64,000 nucleotides of DNA. Source: an uncultured Psychrobacter sp. (GTDB taxonomy: Bacteria > Pseudomonadota > Gammaproteobacteria > Pseudomonadales > Moraxellaceae). The stretch is from positions 248,001 to 312,000 of the forward strand of contig CANMUI010000001.1 of the NCBI GenBank assembly GCA_947501045.1, read 5' to 3'. The notes under the pieces were generated by a model. The model ran no database searches, was not told the DNA's origin, and worked only from the letters and a program-made list of their open reading frames with translations. A program made the position numbers and the translations under genes. Of the stretch, positions 16,814-25,034 are shown piece after piece (the first letter of the stretch is position 1; every line of letters begins with the position of its first letter).

Positions 16814-17500
16814 ATGAACAACCCTGCCACCGCGCTTATTATAGATACTGAAACCGATCAAGGCCGTGATCCACGGCCTATTCAAGTAGCCACAATCGAT
16901 GTGGCTACTGGTTTTGAATGGATGAAATATTTTAATAGCGGCCGTCCGATATCGCCCATTGTGATCAAAGTACATGGTATTACTGACGATGATGTTGCTG
17001 GACTCGAGCGTTTTGAGTTAGAACAATTTGAGTTGCCAGAGTACCTTATCGGCCACAACGTGCGTTTTGACTGGCGAGTAATAGGTCGGCCCTCTGCCAA
17101 GCTTATTTGTACGGTAAGGCTGGCGCGCGTAGCTTTTCCAGAATGGCGCTATTATGGCCAGTCCAAATGTATCGAGCAGCTATTGGGCAAGGCTGAGGCC
17201 AGTCAAATGACTATCGCCGCTCACGACGCGCTAGGAGATGCGCGCATGTGTTATTTGCTCTATAAAGCGTGCTGCGCGCGCCTTGAGATTGAGCCAACCG
17301 ATTTGGCGGCAGCGCATGGCATCGCAAACACGGCTCATCCCATTAGCAAAATGCCATTTGGTAAGCATAAAGGCAAGCTGATAAAAGACGTGCCTATCAG
17401 CTATATCAAATGGATGCTGGGGAACATTCACAATATGCAGCCGTCGCTATATTCTGCTTTAAATAAACGTTTGGAGGCTGAGCGAGCACAGGATTTGTAG
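16814..17500 (+). CDS. exoX: Exodeoxyribonuclease X-like DEDDh 3'-5' exonuclease
   Basis: The N-terminal half is a DnaQ-like exonuclease with all DEDDh residues: Asp11 and Glu13 in IIDTETD, Asp86 in GHNVRFDWRV, and His137 and Asp142 in AAHDALGDARM. The C-terminal part FGKHKGKLIKDVPISYIKWMLGN is the DUF3820-type module also found at the end of E. coli ExoX. Length (228) and domain order fit ExoX, which takes part in mismatch repair and DNA repair. No strong ribosome binding site is visible before the ATG. It is convergent with the next gene, with a single base between the two stop codons. Confidence 0.88.
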   Translation: MNNPATALIIDTETDQGRDPRPIQVATIDVATGFEWMKYFNSGRPISPIVIKVHGITDDDVAGLERFELEQFELPEYLIGHNVRFDWRVIGRPSAKLICTVRLARVAFPEWRYYGQSKCIEQLLGKAEASQMTIAAHDALGDARMCYLLYKACCARLEIEPTDLAAAHGIANTAHPISKMPFGKHKGKLIKDVPISYIKWMLGNIHNMQPSLYSALNKRLEAERAQDL

Positions 17501-17501
17501 T

Positions 17502-18446
17502 CTACTGGGTAGGTTGATTCTTATTAAACCAGTCTACCGCCATTTGCCAAAGCTCAGGCGCTTTTGCCTGCGTTTTGCTACTAAAATAACGCATATGCCT
17601 GATACTATTTAACCCAAAGTCTTTAGGATGCAAAAAATGCTTATCTACCGGCATTTGCGGGAATACTCTTATCATGTCGTCCATGTTTTGACTATTGGCA
17701 ATCTCATCATCGCTAAAGCCCAGCCATAACGCTGGCATATCTATCTCGTCATAAAAGTGCGTATGAATGCTTTTGCCAAGCGCTGTCTTTATGTAGCCGG
17801 CACCATTACACCACTCGCGCCATTGCCGAGCCACACCGCGCGGTAGCGGTTCACCCATAGCGATTTTATCAGCAGGCGTATAACCCAATACTAGATTACT
17901 TACGGGAATAAACACATCCATAAAACCCATGGCTTTTATCTTATAAGGCATAGCCATGTTTTTGATACGTCCTGATGAGCAAGCCACATTGAATATTGAT
18001 GAGATAGCCTTATAATTGGGCATAAGGCCGATCAGCTGGCCACCAGCGCTGTGACCAAGTAGATGATAGTTGGCCTCTACAAACTCATCTTGCAGAGCAT
18101 CAAGTACTGCTGGCATATCATGGCGCCCCCAGCTTACTAATGAGGCATCACACTTAGCCAAATCAGTGCTAAGCGATTCCCCAATACCTTCATTGTCAAA
18201 GGTAATCACCCCAAAGCCCTTTTTGGCTAAAAAGGTGGCAAACTTATGGTAAAACTGGCGTTTGATTCCGGTTGCAGGAGCGATCATGACCGCGTTCTTG
18301 ACTAAAGTTTGAGGACGATAAACGGTAGCTGCTAGTACTTGATTACGCTCGGTCATTATAGATAGTGAGTAGCTGTCAATAGCAATAGTAGGGTTAATAG
18401 TGTTACTCTTTTGATTTAGAAGAGGTGGTAGATGAAGGTCATGCAT
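17502..18446 (-). CDS. Alpha/beta hydrolase
   Basis: The 314-residue protein has an alpha/beta hydrolase core: MIAPATGIKRQFYHKFATFL after the early strands, FDNEGIGES, and the nucleophile elbow LLGHSAGGQL. An acid and a histidine (in DKHFLHPKDFG) are candidates for the rest of the triad. There is no signal peptide, so it should be cytoplasmic. It resembles a group often annotated as alpha/beta fold hydrolases or predicted esterases; the substrate is unknown. AAGG lies 8-11 bases before the ATG. Confidence 0.82.
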   Translation of the reverse strand: MHDLHLPPLLNQKSNTINPTIAIDSYSLSIMTERNQVLAATVYRPQTLVKNAVMIAPATGIKRQFYHKFATFLAKKGFGVITFDNEGIGESLSTDLAKCDASLVSWGRHDMPAVLDALQDEFVEANYHLLGHSAGGQLIGLMPNYKAISSIFNVACSSGRIKNMAMPYKIKAMGFMDVFIPVSNLVLGYTPADKIAMGEPLPRGVARQWREWCNGAGYIKTALGKSIHTHFYDEIDMPALWLGFSDDEIANSQNMDDMIRVFPQMPVDKHFLHPKDFGLNSIRHMRYFSSKTQAKAPELWQMAVDWFNKNQPTQ

Positions 18447-18692
18447 AGTTATACCTTGATAGGCTTAATCCTGTTATCAATCCCTGATATTTATTGGTAA
18501 GCGCTTTAGTTAATGGGTAGCTTGAGAAAATGTCGCTGGCGTTTAGTAATAGATGGTTGCTATCCTGTGGTAGTACCGCTTATGGTAAAATAAATGTCGA
18601 GCAAAATAGGTAAGGTGTAGAGGTTATTTGCAACGAGTACTAAGCTTAAATGAATTAAACAACAAGAATGTAAACAACATTGGGACTATTAT

Positions 18693-19370
18693 ATGCAAAT
18701 GAAAATTAATAACGATACTTATGAGGTACTAACCAGTCAAGACATTACCCATATTGAAAAAGCAATTGATAAATCAACTTTGACTATGCCGCTGGTTGCA
18801 GTTTATTGTGGCTCACGTTTAGGCAATAATGAGATTTATGAGCAAGCAGCGCGCAAGCTTGGTCGTGCTCTAGCTAAGAATGGTTTAGGATTGGTCTACG
18901 GAGGTGCTAGCATCGGTCTTATGGGCGCGGTAGCAGATGAGGTCATTATAAATGGCGCACAAGCGGTTGGCGTTATTCCGACCTTCATGCTCAAACATGA
19001 AATCGCTCATGAGGGGCTAACGCGGCTGCACTATACTGACACCATGCACACGCGCAAAACAGTAATGGCAGAATATGCTGATGCCTTTATTACTTTGCCA
19101 GGTGGGCTTGGCACGCTTGAGGAGATTATGGAGATTGCCACGTGGCGTCAGCTGTATCAACATGAAAAGCCCATGATTATCCTCAATATCAATGGTTATT
19201 ATGATCATATGATTGAACATTTAAAATATACGACTGAACAAGGCTTTATGAAGGTTGAAGACCTTGAGCGTTTGGTGGTCTGTAATACGATTGATGAGGC
19301 TATTGATCTATTACAAACTATAGTGACTATCGATGATGAGGTCGATACTAATAAAATGGTAGGTAATTAA
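18693..19370 (+). CDS. LOG family protein (TIGR00730), possible nucleoside 5'-monophosphate phosphoribohydrolase
   Basis: VAVYCGSRLGNNEIYEQAARKLG, LVYGGASIGLMGAVAD and PGGLGTLEEIMEIATWRQL are the signature blocks of the LOG (Lonely Guy) family, where PGGxGTxxE forms the active site. Known members release a base from a nucleoside monophosphate. The first 35 residues before the conserved block are unusual and may be an extension; the start (ATG 18693 or 18699) is weakly supported since no clear ribosome binding site precedes it. A strong bidirectional terminator follows. Confidence 0.87.
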   Translation: MQMKINNDTYEVLTSQDITHIEKAIDKSTLTMPLVAVYCGSRLGNNEIYEQAARKLGRALAKNGLGLVYGGASIGLMGAVADEVIINGAQAVGVIPTFMLKHEIAHEGLTRLHYTDTMHTRKTVMAEYADAFITLPGGLGTLEEIMEIATWRQLYQHEKPMIILNINGYYDHMIEHLKYTTEQGFMKVEDLERLVVCNTIDEAIDLLQTIVTIDDEVDTNKMVGN

Positions 19371-19413
19371 AAGATTAAGCGATTTATAAGCTGAATAAAT
19401 AACTACTGACACC

Positions 19414-19450
19414 AAAAAGAGCAGATAATTTAATATCTGCTCTTTTTTTT
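19414..19450. terminator. Bidirectional terminator between LOG gene and FAD oxidoreductase
   Basis: AGAGCAGATA (19418-19427) pairs with TATCTGCTCT (19434-19443). An A-run precedes and a T-run follows, so it can end both convergent genes. Confidence 0.88.
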
Positions 19451-19493
19451 ACAGTTGCTGCTAGTAAATTATTTTGCATAGCTTATCAATTGA

Positions 19494-21101
19494 TCATACC
19501 TTAGCAGTCGTTACACTATCTAGTGCTACTTCGCGAATACTGTGATTGACACCAGCCATCGCTAGTGGAAAGCCGCGTTCTTCGGCCAATACTTTAGCTA
19601 AGCAGTCAACTGTCGTCTCATTATTATGCGCCAAGTACGACCACTGATGGGTAAAACGCTTATGATTGGCTGGCAAATCTTTTTGTAATATGTTCAGCTT
19701 TGTCAGCTCATCAACAATCTCGTCAGCGGCAATCAAGGTGGAAGAGGCTTTGACATTCTCAGCACGTGCATAATGCAAATTAGAATACAAGCTAACGTCA
19801 GCCACGCGTAGAGTATCGTCCTGCCCTGGAATCTGTTGACCGCCATATAGCGCATTACCTACAGTATGAGCACTATTAAACGTCGGTACAAACTCCGCCA
19901 CATATTCAATCGCTTGCTGGCTGCGCGCTTGTAGCGGCGCTTTATCCCAGCCATCTTCAATATAATGTACATATTGTGCAGGTAATTTGGGCTGCGCACT
20001 GTCTTTGTTAGATGCCACCAAACCGTTGTCAAATAAAGTAATGGCTTTGCTCATACCGTGGATTTGGAAATAGCCATCTGGATAAGGCGTAAGCTGCGCC
20101 ATACCTTCAGGTGTCCCGCGCGCGCCATAAATAATGATCTCTGGAATCTGACCACCAGCCTCGCCCCAATGCGTGATATACGAGGATTTAAACTCAACCA
20201 TACGCGTCACTTCAACGCCCACCATATCATCGATAATACCAGTACGAAAGCCGCAAGCATTGATTAGATAGTCGACCTCGACAGACTCAGTTTCAGGTTG
20301 GCTGTCTTGCTGATTGCCAGCATTTTGCTGATAGTCGACACGCCATTTGACCACATGATGATCGGCGTTGGTACAATTCTCGCAGTCAACGGCAGCCACT
20401 TGCTGCACGCTAGTGTTAGTAAAGACGTGAGCGTGTTCATACTCATTGAGCGCCAGCTGAGCTGAGGCGGCGAGACGAAAAATATTCCAGCCGTATTCTT
20501 GCACGACAATCAGTGGAAATTTAACCTTATTAAGGTCAAGATACTTGGCAACCGGTATCATCCACTCATCAATACACGTAGGCACAGCAACCTGTTCACG
20601 CTCTGATAACGCCACCATCTGCTCATGGCTATAGAGCTGATAGTAGTTTTCAGGTTCACCCAAAACTTTATTATGGATGTCTTTAGCCACCATCTCGCGA
20701 TAAGCATCGGTCAAAGTATCAAGACGCGGCAGCAAATCTTCTGGTAAACCCTCATCGCGAGTTGGCACGGCAAAAACCGTAGGTCGCACGTCCATGGTAT
20801 AAGGATAAAGACGTAGGATATCTATGCACTGCTTAAGCAGAGCCACGCAGTCGGCTTCTGGAATCTCTCGATACAAGTTGCCCCCTGCATGCAGATGACA
20901 CATTGGTGGACCATCAATCAATGAGGTCTTTTTTTCAAACAAATAAGTCTCAAGTCCCAAGGCAGCAAGGCGAATAGCTATCGTCGAGCCTGCTGTACCG
21001 CCGCCCAAAATCCCTACGCGTTTCACTGGTTTATCTTTAGCATAATTTAAGATTGTATTAGTGCTGCTGGCGGACTGAGTGTTTTTAGAAAATTGAGTCA
21101 T
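19494..21101 (-). CDS. FAD-dependent oxidoreductase of unassigned function
   Basis: A Rossmann dinucleotide motif GILGGGTAGSTIAIRLAALG begins near residue 29, followed by an acidic residue at the end of the second strand (YLFEKKTS), as expected for FAD binding. The rest, including LINACGFRTG and the long middle part, is consistent with a flavoprotein oxidoreductase, but I do not recognise the subfamily. A short insertion with two cysteines (DCENCTN) lies in the middle. The ATG at 21101 (MTQFSKN, 535 residues) is chosen because AAGGA lies 13 bases upstream; the longer frame begins with TTG at 21143. No adjacent gene suggests a substrate. Confidence 0.75.
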   Translation of the reverse strand: MTQFSKNTQSASSTNTILNYAKDKPVKRVGILGGGTAGSTIAIRLAALGLETYLFEKKTSLIDGPPMCHLHAGGNLYREIPEADCVALLKQCIDILRLYPYTMDVRPTVFAVPTRDEGLPEDLLPRLDTLTDAYREMVAKDIHNKVLGEPENYYQLYSHEQMVALSEREQVAVPTCIDEWMIPVAKYLDLNKVKFPLIVVQEYGWNIFRLAASAQLALNEYEHAHVFTNTSVQQVAAVDCENCTNADHHVVKWRVDYQQNAGNQQDSQPETESVEVDYLINACGFRTGIIDDMVGVEVTRMVEFKSSYITHWGEAGGQIPEIIIYGARGTPEGMAQLTPYPDGYFQIHGMSKAITLFDNGLVASNKDSAQPKLPAQYVHYIEDGWDKAPLQARSQQAIEYVAEFVPTFNSAHTVGNALYGGQQIPGQDDTLRVADVSLYSNLHYARAENVKASSTLIAADEIVDELTKLNILQKDLPANHKRFTHQWSYLAHNNETTVDCLAKVLAEERGFPLAMAGVNHSIREVALDSVTTAKV

Positions 21102-21144
21102 TATCGTTATAATATCCTTAAAGTCGAATGTCATAAGCATCAAA

Positions 21145-21170
21145 TAAGCTATGAATCTAAGCTATGAATC
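21145..21170. repeat. 13-bp tandem duplication
   Basis: TAAGCTATGAATC occurs twice in a row, exactly, just upstream of the FAD oxidoreductase gene. Confidence 0.95.
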
Positions 21171-21553
21171 ATTGAACTGACGGTAGAGATTGTAAATACA
21201 GCCGTATAAAAATAGCGGTTATAGTTTTTAGCTGTGCTGAGTTTATATGCGTGCACCAATAAGCGAGTTCAATACTTATCCACTACTGTTACCGTTATAT
21301 TTCAGGTTTAGCAGTATGGCAAACTTTTAGTTGTCAAAACTATTTCTTTATTTGACTTATGTTTTAGTCAATCTAAATTGATCAACTTAAGTAGCATTAC
21401 TCGTTTTATATCAACTTTATTTGTCTGACTATTGTATGAGAGCTGGCTAATAGTATCGTAGCAACTAAGTAAATAATGATAGGAGTCTCAATAGCCAGTG
21501 GTCATCTATATGTATGTTTCGGTGTGCGTTTTGTAAGTTAGCTAAAGAGTAGA

Positions 21554-21595
21554 ATTAACTTTTTTAAAGCATGTGCTATATTAAAAAAGCTTAAT
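21554..21595. repeat. AT-rich inverted repeat upstream of the small lipoprotein gene
   Basis: ATTAACTTTTTTAA (21554-21567) and TTAAAAAAGCTTAAT (21581-21595) pair over 14 bases with a single bulge. The loop AGCATGTGCTATA contains the further palindrome AGCATGTGCT. It lies about 95 bases before the ATG of the lipoprotein. Confidence 0.7.
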
Positions 21596-21688
21596 GCTAG
21601 GAAACAAAAGGGTATTCAAAAAACAGAGTATTTAAACAAACAAAGTATTTAAACTGACTAATCATTTTCTAAGAATAAGGAAGTTACT

Positions 21689-22123
21689 ATGAAGCGTATT
21701 ATGATGTTATCTGCACTAAGTGGTGTTTTAGCGCTTACAGGCTGCTCGACAATAGATAAAGTATTTGGCACTAATATGTCAGGAATGAATGATAACCAGA
21801 TGGTTAGTAGCAGCGCCGTACCAGTGACTAGTAGAAACGGTATGCTGGTTGATTCTACTAATTACATGACGCTATATACCTTTGACAAAGACACTGCCAA
21901 TAAGTCGAACTGTACAGGTGATTGTTTAGCGGCTTGGCCAGCACTTACCGCCCCTAACAATGCCAAAAGCGTCGGTCAGTTCTCGACTTTTCAGCGTGAT
22001 GACGGTACTTATCAGTGGGCTGCCAATAACATGCCGTTATACTTCTTTGTAAAAGACACTAAAGCTGGAGATGCAAACGGCGATAATGTAAAAGGCGTTT
22101 GGCATATTGTTCCAACTCAATAA
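21689..22123 (+). CDS. Small lipoprotein with secreted-repeat (COG4315-type) domain
   Basis: The 144-residue protein has a lipoprotein signal MKRIMMLSALSGVLALTGC with the lipobox LTGC at Cys19. The mature domain contains YMTLYTFDKDT, SNCTGDCLAAWPAL and MPLYFFVKDTKAGDANG, the pattern of the COG4315 / secreted repeat family (two cysteines in CTGDC, then a WPAL block, then an LYFF block). The role of this family is unknown; some members sit near redox or stress genes. AAGGAAG precedes the ATG and a strong terminator follows. Confidence 0.87.
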   Translation: MKRIMMLSALSGVLALTGCSTIDKVFGTNMSGMNDNQMVSSSAVPVTSRNGMLVDSTNYMTLYTFDKDTANKSNCTGDCLAAWPALTAPNNAKSVGQFSTFQRDDGTYQWAANNMPLYFFVKDTKAGDANGDNVKGVWHIVPTQ

Positions 22124-22145
22124 AGCCCAACATATTGTAGAGACA

Positions 22146-22185
22146 AAAAACAGCAGCTATAACTAGTTATAGCTGCTGTTTTTTT
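22146..22185. terminator. Strong terminator after the lipoprotein gene
   Basis: The near-perfect palindrome around 22164/22165 pairs ACAGCAGCTATAACT with AGTTATAGCTGCTGT. An A-run lies on the left and a T-run on the right, so it may serve both convergent genes. Confidence 0.88.
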
Positions 22186-22227
22186 ATAGTGATACTGTCT
22201 GCAATAATACTTTTTAATACTACCTTA

Positions 22228-23313
22228 TTAAGCAGGTCTGTTCGCCTCATCTTCAGAAGCAAGTGCTGCCTTTTTTCTATATAAAGGAAAGAAGTCAGAA
22301 TTCAAATCTTCCTCGCTCAGACCAACCTTGGCTACCAATTCGGCATATTTCTCTGGGTTGACAATGAGTCTATAGGTTTTAAAATCAAACTCCTCAGAGG
22401 GGGAGCTAAAGCCTTTTTTATATTTGTATAGTGAGTCGAGGCTAGCACCAAGGCCACCGCCAAGGTGAAGTAATTTATAGTTATTTTCCCGCCCCCAGTC
22501 TCTTGCCACATGAGTGATCAGTTTAGCAGGCTGCAGTTTTCTATAATCGTCGAGCGTTCCTCCTAAATGATACTGCATAATCCCTGACTCCTCACAGGCA
22601 GTGTATAAAGAAGAAGCAATAGGCTTATCCTCTTGATAAGCCGTTATCAACAGCAATCTGCCTTGTAGGTTTTCAGACAAATTATAGTAATAATTGTCAT
22701 CAAAAAAATAATAATCAGTGGCACCAACATTCGCCATCGTCTCTTCATAAATCTTTGAAAAGATTTTAGCGTTTTCTTCGTCCAACGCTTCAACCTTAGT
22801 AGTCACATCCATTTTCATTGCTTTTTTGATGCCACGGCGGTGCTGATTTTGAGTTTCTTGCCAGTGTTCTTCTTCAGATTTAGTCAAATCAGAGGCTACT
22901 GTTAAGCCATGCTTTATTATTTTACCAACAGCTGGGGGGCGCTCTCGTTCTTTGTTAATGATGGGATGCAGGCGCATAAACAAAGAGACACAGCCTTCTT
23001 CATAAAGAAAATCCTGAAGGCCTTTTAACATGATATCCAGCTCATCAGTGGTCACAGTGTCGTCAACCAGCGGACCGCCATACCCATAAGTAGAAGTGGC
23101 ATCCCAGTACTTAGCATCAATCTCTCTTATCATTAAAGGCAAATATATTTTTTTATTATTATATTCGGCGACTATACCCTTAGGCTTGCCGTCGTCTATA
23201 ACGGCTGAAGCGTTAATCCAACCAGATAGATGATATATATCAAAACTATAGTTTGAAATCTCTTTATCCCAATCCTTGTCTATAGTTATAAATTTTACAG
23301 ATATCTTATCCAT
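22228..23313 (-). CDS. FemAB-like / GNAT-fold transferase
   Basis: The 361-residue protein fits the tandem GNAT fold used by FemAB-type aminoacyltransferases and related acetyltransferases (Acetyltransf_6 / BioF2-like). Supporting blocks are the N-terminal SGWINASAVIDDGKPKGIVAEY, the STYGYGGPLVDD motif, the basic NQHRRGIKKAMK segment, and the C-terminal YHLGGTLDDYRKLQPAKLI and LHLGGGLGASLDSLYKYKKGFS. The last block is typical for the acceptor side of these enzymes. FemAB proteins act in peptidoglycan bridges; in Gram-negatives these paralogues often occur in polysaccharide modification, and the acceptor is unknown here. It is more AT-rich in codon use than its neighbours. Confidence 0.78.
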   Translation of the reverse strand: MDKISVKFITIDKDWDKEISNYSFDIYHLSGWINASAVIDDGKPKGIVAEYNNKKIYLPLMIREIDAKYWDATSTYGYGGPLVDDTVTTDELDIMLKGLQDFLYEEGCVSLFMRLHPIINKERERPPAVGKIIKHGLTVASDLTKSEEEHWQETQNQHRRGIKKAMKMDVTTKVEALDEENAKIFSKIYEETMANVGATDYYFFDDNYYYNLSENLQGRLLLITAYQEDKPIASSLYTACEESGIMQYHLGGTLDDYRKLQPAKLITHVARDWGRENNYKLLHLGGGLGASLDSLYKYKKGFSSPSEEFDFKTYRLIVNPEKYAELVAKVGLSEEDLNSDFFPLYRKKAALASEDEANRPA

Positions 23314-23789
23314 ATTTTTAATACCCTTATTACATAATATATATATACGTACAAATGAATGTACAGTAAAACACTAGGTATTAATACCTACAATAGTGTA
23401 ATAAAGTTTAGCTCACATCTTTTACTTGTTTATATTATGTATAAGGAGATACTGCACTTAAAAGACAAAAGAAGAGAAAAGGGAGAGCATAAGTTAAAGT
23501 AAAAAGGTGGTCATAAGTCATTAGCTACAATGTAGCTTAGCGACGTTCAAATATTTAGCCTCTGGTATACAGCTAACTTGCATCAAACCACAAAAACCGT
23601 TAAAATCGCGGTTTCATTTTCCCGCTGTGGAAGGCTAAGTGAGCAGCAATATGGTATTAGGTGCTGGAATAAGCCAGTGACTTGATGGCCAGATTGAAAA
23701 ATGTCCTTAGTGCCTCAGTTACGTGTGCACAATCTAACTTATATCGAAGACTGATTGGCTAAGCATACATCGGACCTAGAGAGTTTATT
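23314..23789. other. Gene-free spacer ahead of rpmE2
   Basis: No gene is seen in these 476 bases. The left half is AT-rich and should hold the promoter of the divergent FemAB-like gene. The inverted repeat AGCTACA-A-TGTAGCT lies at 23523-23537. The right half contains a good promoter for rpmE2 and a leader of about 175 bases with short stems. Confidence 0.55.
23578..23606 (+). promoter_or_regulatory. Probable sigma-70 promoter of rpmE2
   Basis: TTGCAT (23578-23583) and TAAAAT (23601-23606) are separated by 17 bases. The start would be near 23613, giving an untranslated leader of about 175 bases before the rpmE2 ATG. The leader contains CTGGAATAAGCCAG and other short stems. Confidence 0.55.
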
Positions 23790-24062
23790 ATGCGTAAAGA
23801 TATTCATCCTGATTATCAAGAAGTATTGTTCCACGACACGAATGCTGACGTGTTTTTCTTAACCCGTTCTACGGTTAATACTAAAGCGACTCGCGAATAC
23901 GAAGGTAAAGAGTACCCATATTATCCACTTGATATCTCAAGTGCTTCGCATCCGTTCTATACGGGTGAGCAGCGTAAAAGCTCAACCGAAGGCCGTGTTG
24001 CTAGCTTTAACAAGCGTTTTGGTGCTTTTGGTGGCCGTAGCAAAAAATCTTCTGCTGAGTAA
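23790..24062 (+). CDS. rpmE2: Ribosomal protein L31, type B
   Basis: The 90-residue protein begins MRKDIHPDYQEVLFHDTNAD and contains HPFYTGEQRKSSTEGRVASFNKRFG, characteristic of L31 type B. It contains no cysteine at all, so it is the zinc-free form that in many bacteria replaces zinc-binding L31 when zinc is scarce, often under Zur. I could not find a convincing Zur operator. A terminator follows. Confidence 0.96.
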   Translation: MRKDIHPDYQEVLFHDTNADVFFLTRSTVNTKATREYEGKEYPYYPLDISSASHPFYTGEQRKSSTEGRVASFNKRFGAFGGRSKKSSAE

Positions 24063-24110
24063 GTTTATCAAGTTAGTAGAGCTAAATTAAATACTTCTAG
24101 TAAAGCCAAG

Positions 24111-24142
24111 AAAAAACCGCTGAATGATCAGCGGTTTTTTTG
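24111..24142. terminator. Terminator between rpmE2 and the SGNH hydrolase
   Basis: CCGCTGA (24117-24123) and TCAGCGG (24128-24134) pair around ATGA. An A-run lies before and a T-run after, so it may work in both directions for the convergent genes. Confidence 0.9.
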
Positions 24143-24155
24143 TTTTAAATGGTTG

Positions 24156-25034
24156 TTAATTCGTATTTTCTCTAGCTAGTAAAGCGCTTATCAAGTCGCT
24201 CAATTGCTGCGCCCAATAACCGTACGTTATAGAGCTTGGGTGAAAACCGTCGCTGGCGAACATGACGGTGCCATCTATAGGCTCACCATTACTATTATCG
24301 CCTTTACTGCGGTGCTCCTCAGCCATACGCGTAAAATCAGCAGCCATGTAGTATACGTCATCATGCTTAGCACAAACTTGCTGCAATATAGTATCAAGCT
24401 TAGCTGCTTTGGCTCCGATAAACTCGTTCAAAGGCGCGGGCAGGGCGGGCATTTTTGCCATAGGCGGTAGACTTGAGAAAACAATCGTCTTTACGCCAAA
24501 TTTACGCTTGGCAACCTCGATAATATCTTCAAGCTGCCGTCGCCATGTTTTAGTTGCGACATTAGAGGTTGCGTCATTCACCCCAAGGCTTAGTATCATG
24601 ACATCAATAGGCTCACAAGGCGTAGAAAGTACATAAAGCCTGCGCAAAATATCAAAGCTGGTATGTCCGGTAGTAGCCTGTAGTGACCAGTCAAGCTGAG
24701 CAAAATTTGAGTTAATTACTGACTGCTGCACTAAAGATGGAATCAGTAGCCCAGCTAGCGCTTGCTGCTGCGACTGGCTGCCTACGCCTGCTGCTGATGA
24801 ATCGCCAACAATCATAAGATTAAGTGTTGGCTTAGCATTAGTAGCACGGGTTTTTTCAAGCTTAACACTGCCCCAACGTGCGCCTTTAGGTTCAGGGAGG
24901 CGTATGGTGTCACGCTTAACTTTACGACCTTGATATAAGTAGATAGGCGCGAGTAACACGTCTTTGGCCACAATCGCAACTTTAGCCGCAGCTGCTGTTC
25001 TTACCGCGGTTTTTGTATTAGAGGCGGTTACCAT
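24156..25034 (-). CDS. SGNH/GDSL-type hydrolase
   Basis: The 292-residue protein carries the block I motif IVGDSSAAGVGS with the nucleophilic serine, an LSLGVNDAT block (Gly and Asn oxyanion residues) and DGFHPSSITYGYWA with the catalytic Asp-His pair. Such enzymes are esterases or lipases. The N terminus (about 1-45) is Ala-rich and basic but is not a clean signal peptide. Its ATG overlaps the last codons of nadV (25028-25034), so the two are likely translationally coupled. Why an esterase is tied to NAD salvage is unclear. Confidence 0.85.
   Translation of the reverse strand: MVTASNTKTAVRTAAAAKVAIVAKDVLLAPIYLYQGRKVKRDTIRLPEPKGARWGSVKLEKTRATNAKPTLNLMIVGDSSAAGVGSQSQQQALAGLLIPSLVQQSVINSNFAQLDWSLQATTGHTSFDILRRLYVLSTPCEPIDVMILSLGVNDATSNVATKTWRRQLEDIIEVAKRKFGVKTIVFSSLPPMAKMPALPAPLNEFIGAKAAKLDTILQQVCAKHDDVYYMAADFTRMAEEHRSKGDNSNGEPIDGTVMFASDGFHPSSITYGYWAQQLSDLISALLARENTN

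Larger units (their letters stand above)
21102..21688. other. Gene-free spacer with short repeats between divergent genes
   Basis: This AT-rich stretch holds a 13-bp tandem duplication at 21145-21170 and a long AT-rich inverted repeat at 21554-21595. A repeated GTATTTAAAC occurs just before the lipoprotein gene (about 21627-21655). No coding frame is convincing. Promoters for both divergent genes must lie here. Confidence 0.55.

Noticed and set aside
23600..23720. Possible cobalamin riboswitch upstream of rpmE2
   Set aside because: Short stretches such as TTTTCCCGCTGTGG and AATAAGCCAGTG recall parts of that motif, but the full B12 box and core order are missing, and the downstream gene is ribosomal.
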